From: Bdellovibrionales bacterium
Lineage (GTDB): Bacteria > Bdellovibrionota > Bdellovibrionia > Bdellovibrionales > UBA1609
Direction of reading: 5' to 3'
DNA: 64,000 nucleotides
Assembly: GCA_019637855.1 (NCBI GenBank)
Contig: JAHBUX010000002.1
Coordinates: forward strand, 124,001 to 188,000
Shown here: piece after piece, positions 43,501 to 52,030 of the stretch
Layout of the letters: the number at the start of each line of letters is the position of its first letter
Numbering within the stretch: position 1 is the stretch's first letter
Made by a program: the position numbers and the translations under genes
The notes under the pieces: model-generated
The model's database searches: none
What the model was told of the DNA's origin: nothing
Seen by the model: the letters and a program-made list of their open reading frames with translations, nothing else

Positions 43501-44193
43501 GTGAAGATTCAGAATGGTTTTTCTCTTAAGCCTCCCACTATTGAAGAACGGAATGCTCAGCGTGAGACGCAGCTGCGGGAAGCGGCGAAGATGTATGAGA
43601 CTCATTTTCTCAATGAGATGGTGAAGTCCATGCGTAAGACCGTGGGTGGGGAAGACGGGCTGATAAAGAAGAATATGGCGGAGAAGATCTTTTCCGAGCA
43701 GCTCGATGGACAATATGTCGACAACTGGGCCGCTAAGGGCGGCGTTGGTTTGGCCGACATGATTTACAATCAGATTGCTGAGCGCTATTTGCAGGGAACA
43801 AAGAACAACCTTCCCAAGCAGCCCGGCGTGATGCCGATTGCACCGAAGCAAGAGCGATCGCAGGGCATTCAGCCTACGGATTCCATCCAGATGAAAATGA
43901 TTCCGCCGTCAGCGGGACACAAACTCGAGTATCGCTTTGAGGTTCCGGATGCTTCGGGAGGGTTCGAGGCGCAGGCTCCGCTGGCTGGGCAGGTGGTGGA
44001 AAGTGCACGCCTTGGTGAAAATTGGAGCGTGGTAAAACTGGACCATGGGCGAGGTTTGACCAGCGAACTGACTTTTCCCGGCAGGCTCACGCCAATTGAC
44101 GCCGGAACCGCTGTGGGCGCTGGACATAGGTTGGGTATGCTCGATCCTGAGCGTCCGGTTTTGGCCTGGAAATTGGATTGGACTGAGGTATAA
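43501..44193 (+). CDS. flgJ: FlgJ-like rod-binding protein with M23-like C-terminal domain
   Basis: The N-terminal 110 residues match the FlgJ rod-capping domain: AAKMYETHFLNEMVKSMRKT, then MAEKIFSEQLDGQYV and GGVGLADMIYNQI. The C-terminal half is not the usual glucosaminidase. It reads like a degenerate LytM/M23 fold (APLAGQVVESARLGENWSVV, VKLDHGRGLTSELT, DAGTAVGAGHRLGM) in which the zinc-binding HxxxD and HxH motifs are missing. It may bind rather than cut peptidoglycan. GTG start with GGAGA upstream. Confidence 0.8.
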   Translation: MKIQNGFSLKPPTIEERNAQRETQLREAAKMYETHFLNEMVKSMRKTVGGEDGLIKKNMAEKIFSEQLDGQYVDNWAAKGGVGLADMIYNQIAERYLQGTKNNLPKQPGVMPIAPKQERSQGIQPTDSIQMKMIPPSAGHKLEYRFEVPDASGGFEAQAPLAGQVVESARLGENWSVVKLDHGRGLTSELTFPGRLTPIDAGTAVGAGHRLGMLDPERPVLAWKLDWTEV

Positions 44194-44271
44194 GTCTTGG
44201 ATCTAACTTCAGAAATTTGCGGCTCTTTGTCTCAATATGATACGCTTAAATAAACGCGGAGGATGCGCGGA

Positions 44272-44601
44272 ATGAAAGTCTCAAACAACAGAATCGGTTC
44301 GCCCCAACCGGGTATCGATGCTGGAAAAACAGGCAAAACGGACACGGCTGGCGCATTGTCGAAAGACGTAAAGGCCGGAGCGCTAAACAATAAAGAGGCG
44401 ATCAAAAATTCCGCGAAGGTGGATGTTTCTGACCGCGCTCAGATGATGCAAAAAGCGAAAGACATTGCCACCTCCACGGACACTGTGGATGAAGCCAAAG
44501 TCGCGCGCTTGCAAAAATTGATTGATGAAGGAAAATACAAAACAGACGCCGCTGCCATCGCCGACAAGCTCGTCGATCAGCATCTGTTGATACCGGACTA
44601 A
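44272..44601 (+). CDS. flgM: Anti-sigma-28 factor FlgM
   Basis: A 109-residue FlgM that holds sigma-28 inactive until exported through the finished hook. The N-terminal half is disordered and polar; the sigma-binding C-terminus has VDEAKVARLQKLIDEGKYK and AAAIADKLVDQHLL. ATG 44272 is used, nine bases after GGAGGA; the ATG at 44263 overlaps that site. Its target promoters are found at the flagellin genes 13-17 kb away. Confidence 0.88.
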   Translation: MKVSNNRIGSPQPGIDAGKTGKTDTAGALSKDVKAGALNNKEAIKNSAKVDVSDRAQMMQKAKDIATSTDTVDEAKVARLQKLIDEGKYKTDAAAIADKLVDQHLLIPD

Positions 44602-44615
44602 TACAGGGGTTTTAA

Positions 44616-45113
44616 GTGGGGGATAATATAACCGGCTTGCTCTTGACTCTAGAGGATCAGATCAAGGTTTACCGGCATCTACTCGACGTCGTTCGCAAGG
44701 AAAAAGAAATCCTTGTGGCGGCCAATTTGGACGAGCTCAACGAGAACAATAAGAGCAAAGAGGCCATGCTTATCCGCATTCGCGCGCTCGAGTCCGACCG
44801 CGTGAAATGGGCCGAGGAAGTGCAAAAAGAACTGGGCCTAAAAGGCGAACCCCGTTTGCTCGACATCGCCCGCCACCTGGACAGCGAGCCCGCGGAAAAA
44901 CTAAGAAACGTACACAGCGTACTCGAGCTCTTGTTACGCCGGGTGCAAGAATACAATCGTCAAAACGAAGAACTCGTGCAATCCGCCCTAACCAACATCA
45001 CGGGCGCCATGAAAGCAATAAAGGGAACGTTGGAAGAAAAGCCAACATACAAAAAGAAAGGCGAAGTTGAGGGGCACGCCTCAGCTGGCCAACTCGTAAG
45101 CCGCGAGGCTTAA
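44616..45113 (+). CDS. flgN: FlgN-like flagellar export chaperone
   Basis: A 165-residue helical protein, ITGLLLTLEDQIKVYRHLLD then LDELNENNKSKEAML and LLRRVQEYNRQNEELVQSAL. This is the FlgN fold that escorts FlgK and FlgL to the export gate. Its position between flgM and flgK supports the call more than the low sequence conservation does. Starts GTG. Confidence 0.8.
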   Translation: MGDNITGLLLTLEDQIKVYRHLLDVVRKEKEILVAANLDELNENNKSKEAMLIRIRALESDRVKWAEEVQKELGLKGEPRLLDIARHLDSEPAEKLRNVHSVLELLLRRVQEYNRQNEELVQSALTNITGAMKAIKGTLEEKPTYKKKGEVEGHASAGQLVSREA

Positions 45114-45168
45114 GGCGCTGAAAACCAGCGCAGTCACAGCAAGGATGCCGTGACGGAAAGACAAAGGA

Positions 45169-46596
45169 ATGTCGCGTATCTGGTCAATGATGGACGTCGG
45201 CCGCCGTTCAATGATGAACAGCCAAACGGCTTTGCAGACGACCTCACACAACATCGCCAACAAGTCCACTGAGGGCTATTCGCGCCAGCGTGTAGAGATG
45301 TTGACCAATCAACCCATCGGCGAAGGCAAACTCCGTATGGGTATGGGCGCGCGCGCCGGCCTTGTCACTCGCACCAACAATGAATTCTTAGAAAAAAACA
45401 TCGAACGAGAATCCAACCAGATGGGCTATCTGGACGCGCGCTCCGAACTCCTCGGCCGCGTCGAGCAAGTGTACAACGAGCAGGTCAACAAAGGCCTCAA
45501 TCACTCGCTTGGCAGCTTCTTCAACTCGTTCCGCGAGTTGTCGAACAACCCTGAGAGTCTGGCCACGCGCACGCAAGTGAAAGAGGCGGCCCTCGGGATC
45601 GCCAATGACTTTAAGAAGGTGCATGACCAGCTGGAAGCCATTAAGAGCGACGCCGATTTCCGTATCCGTACGCGTATTGAAGAGGTCAACCAACTGACCA
45701 AAGAGATCGCCAATCTGAATGAAAAGGTGCAGACCGTCGAACTCACGGGCGTGCCGGCCAACGACGAGCGTGATCGCCGTGAAGTGCTGTTGAAGCAGCT
45801 TGGTGAAAAGATAAACATCCGCTACGCCGAAGGTAAAGACGGACAACTGACCATCACCGCCGGCAACACGGCGGTTCTCGTGAGCGGTTATTCGCAGCGC
45901 GACCTGATTGCTCAGCAAACGCCGGAGCGCGAGGGCAAACGCGAAGGCAATTTGGATATCTTCTACAAATCCACCGACAACTCCACACCTGTTCTGGTCA
46001 GCGGCCAGCTTACGGGTGGCGAGGTTGGCGCCATGCTCGAAGTGCGCGACAAAATGATTGGTGAGATCAGCGACGGAATGGATCAAGTCGCCTACGCTTT
46101 AGCCACTGAGGTCAACACGGCGCACGCGCAAGGTTACGATCGCGCTGGCCGGACAGGCAACTTCCTGTTTGAGCAGCCACAGGACGTACGCGATGCCGCC
46201 TTCTATCTGAAGGTCAGCGATGAGGTGTTGAATGACGTTGGCCGCGTCGCTGCCGCCGGTGCTCCCGGTGCTCCGGGTGACAACCGCATTGCCAATATTC
46301 TTTCAGGCTTGGAGTACAAGCAGGTGATGGACGACGGCACGTCGACGTTCAATGACTACTACGCCTCCGTGGTTGGCCGTATCGGTATCGAAACCCAACG
46401 CGCCAATTCGGCGGCCTCGGCGCAAAGAGACATTGTCGGGCAGTTAAAGAACATTCGTGAAAGCATCAGTGGCGTAAGCTTAGATGAAGAGACCACGAAG
46501 ATGATCGAGTTCCAAAAGGCCTTCGATGCGTCGGCGCGCCTGATTAAGACCGCTGATGAAATGCTGGACACAGTTTTACGACTGAAGCCGATGTAA
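45169..46596 (+). CDS. flgK: Flagellar hook-associated protein 1 FlgK
   Basis: A 475-residue hook-filament junction protein. The N-terminus MMDVGRRSMMNSQTALQTTS and NIANKSTEGYSRQRVEM and the C-terminus SGVSLDEETTKMIEFQKAFDASARLIKTADEML are standard. The length is at the short end for FlgK. It lies 55 bases after flgN and 13 before flgL. Confidence 0.95.
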   Translation: MSRIWSMMDVGRRSMMNSQTALQTTSHNIANKSTEGYSRQRVEMLTNQPIGEGKLRMGMGARAGLVTRTNNEFLEKNIERESNQMGYLDARSELLGRVEQVYNEQVNKGLNHSLGSFFNSFRELSNNPESLATRTQVKEAALGIANDFKKVHDQLEAIKSDADFRIRTRIEEVNQLTKEIANLNEKVQTVELTGVPANDERDRREVLLKQLGEKINIRYAEGKDGQLTITAGNTAVLVSGYSQRDLIAQQTPEREGKREGNLDIFYKSTDNSTPVLVSGQLTGGEVGAMLEVRDKMIGEISDGMDQVAYALATEVNTAHAQGYDRAGRTGNFLFEQPQDVRDAAFYLKVSDEVLNDVGRVAAAGAPGAPGDNRIANILSGLEYKQVMDDGTSTFNDYYASVVGRIGIETQRANSAASAQRDIVGQLKNIRESISGVSLDEETTKMIEFQKAFDASARLIKTADEMLDTVLRLKPM

Positions 46597-46609
46597 GGTG
46601 ACGTGAAGT

Positions 46610-47704
46610 ATGCGTATCGCGGATAAAATGCAGTACGAGCAGGTGAAGGGCAACATCGCCAAGAACCGCACGCAAATGTCTGAGCTGCAGAATCAAGCGG
46701 CCACGCAAAAGCGCGTGACTAAGCCTTCTGATGATCCGCTGGCGGCATCGCGTGTACTCACCAATCGCATTGATTTGCAGGGCAATCGTCAATTCAGCAA
46801 GAGTTTGAACTACGCCAAGTCCTTTCTTGAGTTCACAGACCAATCGCTCGGCGATTTGAGTGAAGTTCTGATGCGCGCAAAAGAATTGGCTATCAGTCAG
46901 AGTAACGACGGTTCGGCTAATGAAGAGAGCCGTCGCGTGGTGGCCACCGAGGTCGAACAGTTGCACAATTCCATGATCAATATCGGTAACCGCAAGCTAG
47001 GTGACCGTTTTATCTTCGGCGGATTTAAAACGCAGACCGCACCCTTTGACGGTCAAGGCCGTTTCAATGGCGATGACGGCGAGATGAACATCCATATCGA
47101 TAAAGAAGCCTTCGTGCCGATGAATATTTCCGGTGGGCGCGTGTTCTTGGGCGATGGCATTGATGCGGACGGCATGGCCAAGCAGGGACCGCGGCAGGCC
47201 AAAACGATCGAAGAGTTCAACGAGCAGCAGCTGCGCGATGCCTTTCCGAATAGCGTGCGCCAGCCGGGCGAAGGCAATAACGGTAGTCAGGTGCGAGGGC
47301 CGGCGAGCGTGACGGGTCTTGAAGCCGATTACGGTTTAAAATCCGAAGTGGAAGAGGGCGATCCGGCCGGAATAAACATCTTTAGTGTGATGCGTAATTT
47401 AGAGATCGCATTGAAAACCAACGACAAAGAGGCTGTTCAAGGAACTTTGGATGATCTCGACACCGCTCTCAATCAGGTGGTGCTGACACGCTCGCAAGTC
47501 GGCTCGCGTGGAATGACGTTGGACAACTGGATGCAGACTTTGGAAAAAGCCAAAGTTGATAACCAAACGAGCATCTCTTCCCTCGAAGATGCAGATATTT
47601 TTGCTACCGTGAGCGATATCAATAAGACCGAAAGCACGTTGCAGGCGACGCTGCAGACTTCCGGCAAACTGATCACGCCAAGTCTGCTCGATTTCCTCCG
47701 CTAA
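46610..47704 (+). CDS. flgL: Flagellar hook-associated protein 3 FlgL
   Basis: A 364-residue junction protein next to FlgK. It has the flagellin-like N-terminus MRIADKMQYEQVKGNIAKNR, KRVTKPSDDPLAASRVLTNR, GDRFIFGGFKTQTAPF, and a C-terminal helix ETSLQAT-like KTESTLQATLQTSGKLI. The order flgK-flgL-csrA-fliW is a common late-flagellar arrangement. A 219-base gap follows before csrA. Confidence 0.93.
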   Translation: MRIADKMQYEQVKGNIAKNRTQMSELQNQAATQKRVTKPSDDPLAASRVLTNRIDLQGNRQFSKSLNYAKSFLEFTDQSLGDLSEVLMRAKELAISQSNDGSANEESRRVVATEVEQLHNSMINIGNRKLGDRFIFGGFKTQTAPFDGQGRFNGDDGEMNIHIDKEAFVPMNISGGRVFLGDGIDADGMAKQGPRQAKTIEEFNEQQLRDAFPNSVRQPGEGNNGSQVRGPASVTGLEADYGLKSEVEEGDPAGINIFSVMRNLEIALKTNDKEAVQGTLDDLDTALNQVVLTRSQVGSRGMTLDNWMQTLEKAKVDNQTSISSLEDADIFATVSDINKTESTLQATLQTSGKLITPSLLDFLR

Positions 47705-47783
47705 CGTCGGGGCAAGATGCCCTGAACAATGAAAAATTGGCTAGAAGCGGGACCTTTGGGCCACACCCTTGGGAGTCGCTTTC

Positions 47784-47812
47784 TTGACTTTCGTCATGAA
47801 CGCTACTACCTA
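47784..47812 (+). promoter_or_regulatory. Candidate sigma-70 promoter for csrA
   Basis: TTGACT (47784-47789), 17 bases, then TACCTA (47807-47812). The -10 is imperfect. It would allow csrA-fliW expression independent of the upstream flagellar genes, with a leader of about 105 bases. Confidence 0.35.
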
Positions 47813-47923
47813 AGGTTTTCTCTCGGTTATGCCGTATAGGGATTCGCTTGGGGCGATACACGTGTACATCCGCTCCCCGCCACCAAGCGTAGCTTTGACT
47901 AGGATGTTGAAGGAGTCTTTTCT

Positions 47924-48154
47924 ATGTTGGTCCTTACGCGAAAGCTCGGCGAAAGTATCGCGATCGACGATCACATCAAAATTCGCGTGGTCCAGATTAA
48001 GGGCAAACAAGTGCGCCTGGGCATTGAAGCTCCTAAGGACACCAAGATCCACCGCGAAGAAGTCTACTTGGCAATTCAGAATCAGAACCAAGAGTCTGCC
48101 AGCACCTCATCCGACAGCACCAAGGCTGTGGCTGAACTGCTTAAATCTAAGTAG
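47924..48154 (+). CDS. csrA: RNA-binding translational regulator CsrA
   Basis: A 76-residue CsrA: MLVLTRKLGESIAIDDHIKI, VVQIKGKQVRLGIEAP and the DTKIHREEVYL helix, including the RNA-binding Leu4/Arg6 and Arg44-type (HREE) positions, followed by an extra Ser-rich tail of about 20 residues. CsrA blocks translation at GGA-loop hairpins near ribosome sites; such hairpins are present in three flagellin leaders downstream. fliW follows by 86 bases, forming the usual regulator-antagonist pair. Confidence 0.95.
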   Translation: MLVLTRKLGESIAIDDHIKIRVVQIKGKQVRLGIEAPKDTKIHREEVYLAIQNQNQESASTSSDSTKAVAELLKSK

Positions 48155-48240
48155 GATTTGTACGCCGCATTATTAACCCGCTTTAGGTCTTGAAGTGTCG
48201 GCTCTTTTAGGGGCATCCTGAACCTGAAGGGGGAAGTCGA

Positions 48241-48771
48241 GTGGTTATTCATACCAGCCGTTTTGGTGCTGTTTCGCTGACATCCGATGACGTCATTCAC
48301 TTTCCCGAGGGGTTGTTGGGTTTCAATGAACTCCGTCGCTTCGTTCTCTTGGACGATCCGACCGATGAAATCTTCGCCTGGCTACAAAGCTGCGAGGAGC
48401 CTGGAATCGCTTTTCCTCTGCTCGAGCCAGAGCTTTTCACCGCCGGCTACAACTGCCAGTTGACCAAGCACGATCTTGAGATTTTGCAGGTACCCAATAA
48501 AGAGGGACTGCGCTACTTCACGATCATCACCATTCCGCAAGATCCCACGCAAATGACCGCCAACCTCAAAGCTCCAATTGTGATCAACGTGGCGAAGAGA
48601 GTGGCGCGCCAATGCGTATTGCAAGACAACAGTCTTGCTATCCGCGAGCCGATCTTTACCCGCTTACAACAACGGGTGGTGCAGAACCCAACGGCGGCGA
48701 TCAAAGCGCAGGGTGGTTTCGGTGAAGTGGCCGTGCGGATTGGCAAGCGTCCGCCCGAAGTGGAAGGCTAA
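48241..48771 (+). CDS. fliW: Flagellar assembly factor FliW (CsrA antagonist)
   Basis: A 176-residue FliW with ITF-type opening DVIHFPEGLLGFNELRRFVLLDD, the core WLQSCEEPGIAFPLLEPELF, and APIVINVAKRVARQCVL. FliW binds CsrA and, alternatively, flagellin, so that flagellin secretion releases FliW to free flagellin translation. Starts GTG with GGGGGAAG upstream. About 25 residues longer than typical FliW at the C-terminus. Confidence 0.93.
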   Translation: MVIHTSRFGAVSLTSDDVIHFPEGLLGFNELRRFVLLDDPTDEIFAWLQSCEEPGIAFPLLEPELFTAGYNCQLTKHDLEILQVPNKEGLRYFTIITIPQDPTQMTANLKAPIVINVAKRVARQCVLQDNSLAIREPIFTRLQQRVVQNPTAAIKAQGGFGEVAVRIGKRPPEVEG

Positions 48772-48778
48772 AAGCCGC

Positions 48779-48817
48779 CTTTGGTCCGGTAAAGTCCCGG
48801 CAAAAAATTCCCGAATA
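48779..48817 (+). promoter_or_regulatory. Candidate sigma-28 promoter with CTTTGGTCC box
   Basis: TAAAGTCC (48790-48797), 12 bases, then CCCGAATA (48810-48817), a partial FliA match. CTTTGGTCC (48779-48787) lies just upstream; its inverse GGACCAAAG flanks the sigma-28 promoter of the second flagellin gene. The gene at 48843 starts 25 bases after. Confidence 0.4.
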
Positions 48818-48842
48818 GAGACAGTGTAAACAAGGATGTTTT

Positions 48843-49397
48843 ATGAAAACACTCTCTCTAGTCCTGTTGTTCGCGTTTTTGCCGCTGAGCGCCCAAGCCG
48901 ACCTTACCATCTTCGATGTGCGTCGCACTCTGCGCATGGCCAATACCGATCCTATTTATCACGATTATTATATTAACGGTGGAAACGAGTCAGGTCTGTC
49001 GAATGGCATGATTCTTACCGTGACGCGTAAACTACCTTTGTATGATAACTACCAAAACCACTCGGCCGGTGATCTGAATTTGAAGGTGGCCAAGCTGAAG
49101 ATCATTCATGTGCAAAAAGGTTTGGCTGTGGGACGCCTACAGTCTGAATTCACTCGTGAGAACGCCCCTTTGCTTGAAGATGCTTTTATCATGGTCGGGG
49201 ACAGTTTGGATCTATCGACGGCAACGCACGACGGCAAGAAGGGTACGGCCGCTGACGCCAGCTCTTCGGGTGGTGGCACTGAAGCCAGTACGCCTGAAGC
49301 CGCAAAGCCCGTGGCGCAGATCACTGTGAACTCGGTGGAATTGTCTTCACAGTCGGCACCGACGCCGGCTCCTGTGGATACGCCCACTCTGCAATAG
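48843..49397 (+). CDS. Predicted periplasmic protein, possibly flagellum-associated
   Basis: A 184-residue protein with a clear signal (MKTLSLVLLFAFLPLSAQA), then about 110 conserved-looking residues (FDVRRTLRMANTDPIYHDYY, INGGNESGLSNGMILTVTRK, VAKLKIIHVQKGLAVGRL) and a Ser/Ala/Pro-rich tail. The middle resembles the C-terminal part of Vibrio FlgT-like periplasmic flagellar proteins, but this is tentative. The location after fliW and a possible sigma-28 promoter fit a flagellar role. Confidence 0.6.
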   Translation: MKTLSLVLLFAFLPLSAQADLTIFDVRRTLRMANTDPIYHDYYINGGNESGLSNGMILTVTRKLPLYDNYQNHSAGDLNLKVAKLKIIHVQKGLAVGRLQSEFTRENAPLLEDAFIMVGDSLDLSTATHDGKKGTAADASSSGGGTEASTPEAAKPVAQITVNSVELSSQSAPTPAPVDTPTLQ

Positions 49398-49444
49398 GAA
49401 AAAAACATAGCCCGAACGCGGACCTTGTTCTACATACTGCTTTC

Positions 49445-50377
49445 ATGACGAAAGAAGTCCGTATCGAGCATTATCTTCTGCAGCTGGACCGTGAGCTGCA
49501 AGCGCTACCTGTCGGTCAGCGCGCAGAGATCATCACCGAAATCAAAACTCACATCCGCGTGGCCTGCGAGCGTGAACCTGAGCGTGAATTGCAAAGCATA
49601 CTGGCGGACCTTGGCACCGCCCCCCAGGTGGCGGAGAGATTTTTGGCTGCCAAGGGCCTGTCGCGTACGGCGCCACCGGCGTCGACGGGTGGTTTGTGGA
49701 TCAAATGGTTGGCGATCAGCACCGTTGTTTTGTTCGGGCTGATTTTCGTGGGTGGCATTGCCGCGTTTTACTACTTGGATCCATTGGTGAATATCGATGG
49801 CGAGAAAGGCCGATTGTCGCTTTTGGGCGGCACCGTGAACTTTAGTGTCGATGAGGATTTGGCCGGAGTGAAGGTAGGCGGCGTTCCCGTTTCCGATGCG
49901 TTCAAGGATGGCGAAAAGGTCGTCGGCGAAGCCGACTTGAGTTCGCGTTCTTTACGACTGCTGCGCATTCCTTTCAATACGGCCAAGATTGAGTTTATCG
50001 CTGGTGTGGGACGTCGTTTGGAATGGGCCTGTCGTTCGACGACGGGTGATCGCGCGCCACAAGTGGAAGTCAGTGCCGGGGTGGCGACCTTGAATCTAGA
50101 TCAGCTCAATATCGCCCGCTGTTTGATCAGCCTGCCGGCGGAGCTGACCGCCGAAATCCGCGGTGTGAATGGAAAGCTGCACGTCAAGAATCCGGCGAGC
50201 CATCTGACCATCGAGTTGAGTAACGGCAAGGTGAATATCGATGCCGATCCCACACGCACCTATGATTTCGATGTGCATGTGAAGAACGGTTTGCAGGACT
50301 TCTTTCCGCGCTCCAATCAGAGCGATGCGGTCAAAGTCAGAGTCAATGTGACCAACGGTTTGGTTAAAAAGAAGTGA
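49445..50377 (+). CDS. HAAS-domain membrane protein with DUF4097-like beta region
   Basis: The 310-residue protein starts with an HAAS-type cytoplasmic helical domain (EHYLLQLDRELQALPVGQRA, then EITEIKTHIR and ILADLGTAPQVAERFLAAKG), one membrane helix about residues 85-110, and an exported beta-helix-like domain (VEVSAGVATLNLDQLNIARC, LTIELSNGKVNID). HAAS proteins usually work with PadR-type regulators, but none is adjacent. Its stop overlaps the prmA start (GTGA), suggesting co-translation. Confidence 0.7.
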   Translation: MTKEVRIEHYLLQLDRELQALPVGQRAEIITEIKTHIRVACEREPERELQSILADLGTAPQVAERFLAAKGLSRTAPPASTGGLWIKWLAISTVVLFGLIFVGGIAAFYYLDPLVNIDGEKGRLSLLGGTVNFSVDEDLAGVKVGGVPVSDAFKDGEKVVGEADLSSRSLRLLRIPFNTAKIEFIAGVGRRLEWACRSTTGDRAPQVEVSAGVATLNLDQLNIARCLISLPAELTAEIRGVNGKLHVKNPASHLTIELSNGKVNIDADPTRTYDFDVHVKNGLQDFFPRSNQSDAVKVRVNVTNGLVKKK

Positions 50378-51258
50378 GCGCGTATTTCGTTGTTCATTTG
50401 CAGGGCATCGATGATGCCGCCGAGACCTGGTTGAGTGATGCGGCTTTTGAGCATGGCGCGCTCGGCATGAGTGAAGCCTTGGCCTTTGATCAACCTGAAG
50501 GGGAAGAGGACGTATTCACGCGCATTCCTGACCGCCGAGCTGTTGACGTTTATTTCGCCCAAGCTCCGGCTCGCGAATTCCTCGAAGAGTTGCGTTCGCG
50601 CTTCCCACAGGTGGAATTGACCGTAAAGACGGAGCAAGAGCGGGATTGGCTGGCCGAATGGAAAAAGAGCTTTCAGCCGTTTTCCCTGGTTGAAGATCAC
50701 TGGGTGATTCCGTCATGGTGCGAACCACCGCCGCAAGCGAAACATAAAATTTGGATCGATCCGGGAATGGCGTTTGGCACGGGCACGCACGAAACCACAC
50801 AGCTAGTGGCGGCGGCGTTGATCGAGGTGTTGCCCGGCTTCAAAGCCCAGTCGTTGCTTGATGTGGGAACGGGCACCGGGATCTTAGCGATCTTGGCGCG
50901 CCAGTTGGGGATCAAGAGCATTCGTGGTACCGAGATCGAAGAAGAAGCACGGCGCGTGGCCAAAGAGAATTTCGCGTTGAATAGCTGCGCCGACATCCGT
51001 TTGGATGAAACACAAGTGCAAGATTTGAACGAAACCTATGACGTGGTCGTGGCCAATATCATCGACGGTGTTTTGGTGCGCCTGCAAGACGCCTTGAAGG
51101 CGCGCGTACGTGCGGGCGGTTGGCTGGTTCTCTCAGGAATTATCGGCGAGCGAGAAAAAGACTTTTTGTCCGGCTTTCAGCTGCCGGCGGGGCGCGCTTG
51201 GGATATGCGCCGACAGAAAGGCGATTGGATTTTGTACGCCTTGAAAATGGAAAGTTGA
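50374..51258 (+). CDS. prmA: Ribosomal protein L11 methyltransferase
   Basis: SAM-dependent trimethylation of ribosomal protein L11. The N-terminal substrate domain is followed by the PrmA-specific IDPGMAFGTGTHETTQL, motif I LLDVGTGTGILAILA, and VVVANIIDGVLV where most PrmA have an N-I-L-A catalytic-pocket motif. Length (294) is typical. First of a compact run prmA-rsmE-RDD-rfaE2 with overlaps or gaps of a few bases. Confidence 0.9.
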   Translation: MSAYFVVHLQGIDDAAETWLSDAAFEHGALGMSEALAFDQPEGEEDVFTRIPDRRAVDVYFAQAPAREFLEELRSRFPQVELTVKTEQERDWLAEWKKSFQPFSLVEDHWVIPSWCEPPPQAKHKIWIDPGMAFGTGTHETTQLVAAALIEVLPGFKAQSLLDVGTGTGILAILARQLGIKSIRGTEIEEEARRVAKENFALNSCADIRLDETQVQDLNETYDVVVANIIDGVLVRLQDALKARVRAGGWLVLSGIIGEREKDFLSGFQLPAGRAWDMRRQKGDWILYALKMES

Positions 51259-51262
51259 GCGC

Positions 51263-52030
51263 GTGGCTTACCGACGTTTTTACATTGAAGATATCCAAGC
51301 CGATGGTGTGCGCATCAGCGGTGACCTGTTTCATCACATCCGCGATGTTTGCCGTTTTCAGGAAGGGGATCGTTTTGAGGTGCTCCCCGGTAATAAACAG
51401 GCCGTGTTGGTGGAGATCGCTTCTTTGGGAAAAAAAGAGCTCTTTGCCAAAGCCGTGTCCACACGTGCATTGCCGGAACTGCCGCGGCCTTATATTACAT
51501 TGGCGCTGTCGATTCCCAAGCTTCCCAAAGTGGATTGGATTATTGAAAAGTGTGTGGAGCTCGGTGCTTTTGAAATTCGTCCGTTCGTTTCGGATTTCAG
51601 TTTTCTGCGCAAGACTTCGGAGGTCTCCGAGAATCGTTTGGCCCGCTGGAACAAGCTGGTGCAGGCGGCCACCCAGCAATCGGGCCGCGGCGATCTTATG
51701 CGTATTCAACCGGCCACCACTTTAGAGAAGCTGTTGAGTGAATTTAACCGAACTCCCGCCACCGGCGGTCTATTTCCTTATGAGGGAGAAGCGCGTGTGG
51801 CGCTGCCTCAAGCCTTGCGTGAGCTCAAGGCGAAAAACCACCAAAACCTTTGGGTGTTTGTGGGTAGTGAGGGCGGCTTCTCGGCCCGTGAAGTGGAGCT
51901 TTTTGCCAGCCATGGGCTCGGCCCTGTGTCGCTCGGTGAACAGATCCTACGCGTCGAAACGGCTTGCGTGGCTTTGGTCAGCATCATAAAGTATGAATAT
52001 GAGCAATTCGAATATGGATCCATTCGATGA
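51263..52030 (+). CDS. rsmE: 16S rRNA m3U1498 methyltransferase RsmE
   Basis: A 255-residue SPOUT-class methyltransferase for U1498 of 16S rRNA. Motifs are the N-terminal PUA-like part (SGDLFHHIRDVCRFQEGDRF), LALSIPKLPKVDWIIEKCVELG, VFVGSEGGFSAREVELF and the knot LGEQILRVETACVALVSII. GTG start four bases after prmA; its end overlaps the RDD gene by 38 bases. Confidence 0.93.
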   Translation: MAYRRFYIEDIQADGVRISGDLFHHIRDVCRFQEGDRFEVLPGNKQAVLVEIASLGKKELFAKAVSTRALPELPRPYITLALSIPKLPKVDWIIEKCVELGAFEIRPFVSDFSFLRKTSEVSENRLARWNKLVQAATQQSGRGDLMRIQPATTLEKLLSEFNRTPATGGLFPYEGEARVALPQALRELKAKNHQNLWVFVGSEGGFSAREVELFASHGLGPVSLGEQILRVETACVALVSIIKYEYEQFEYGSIR

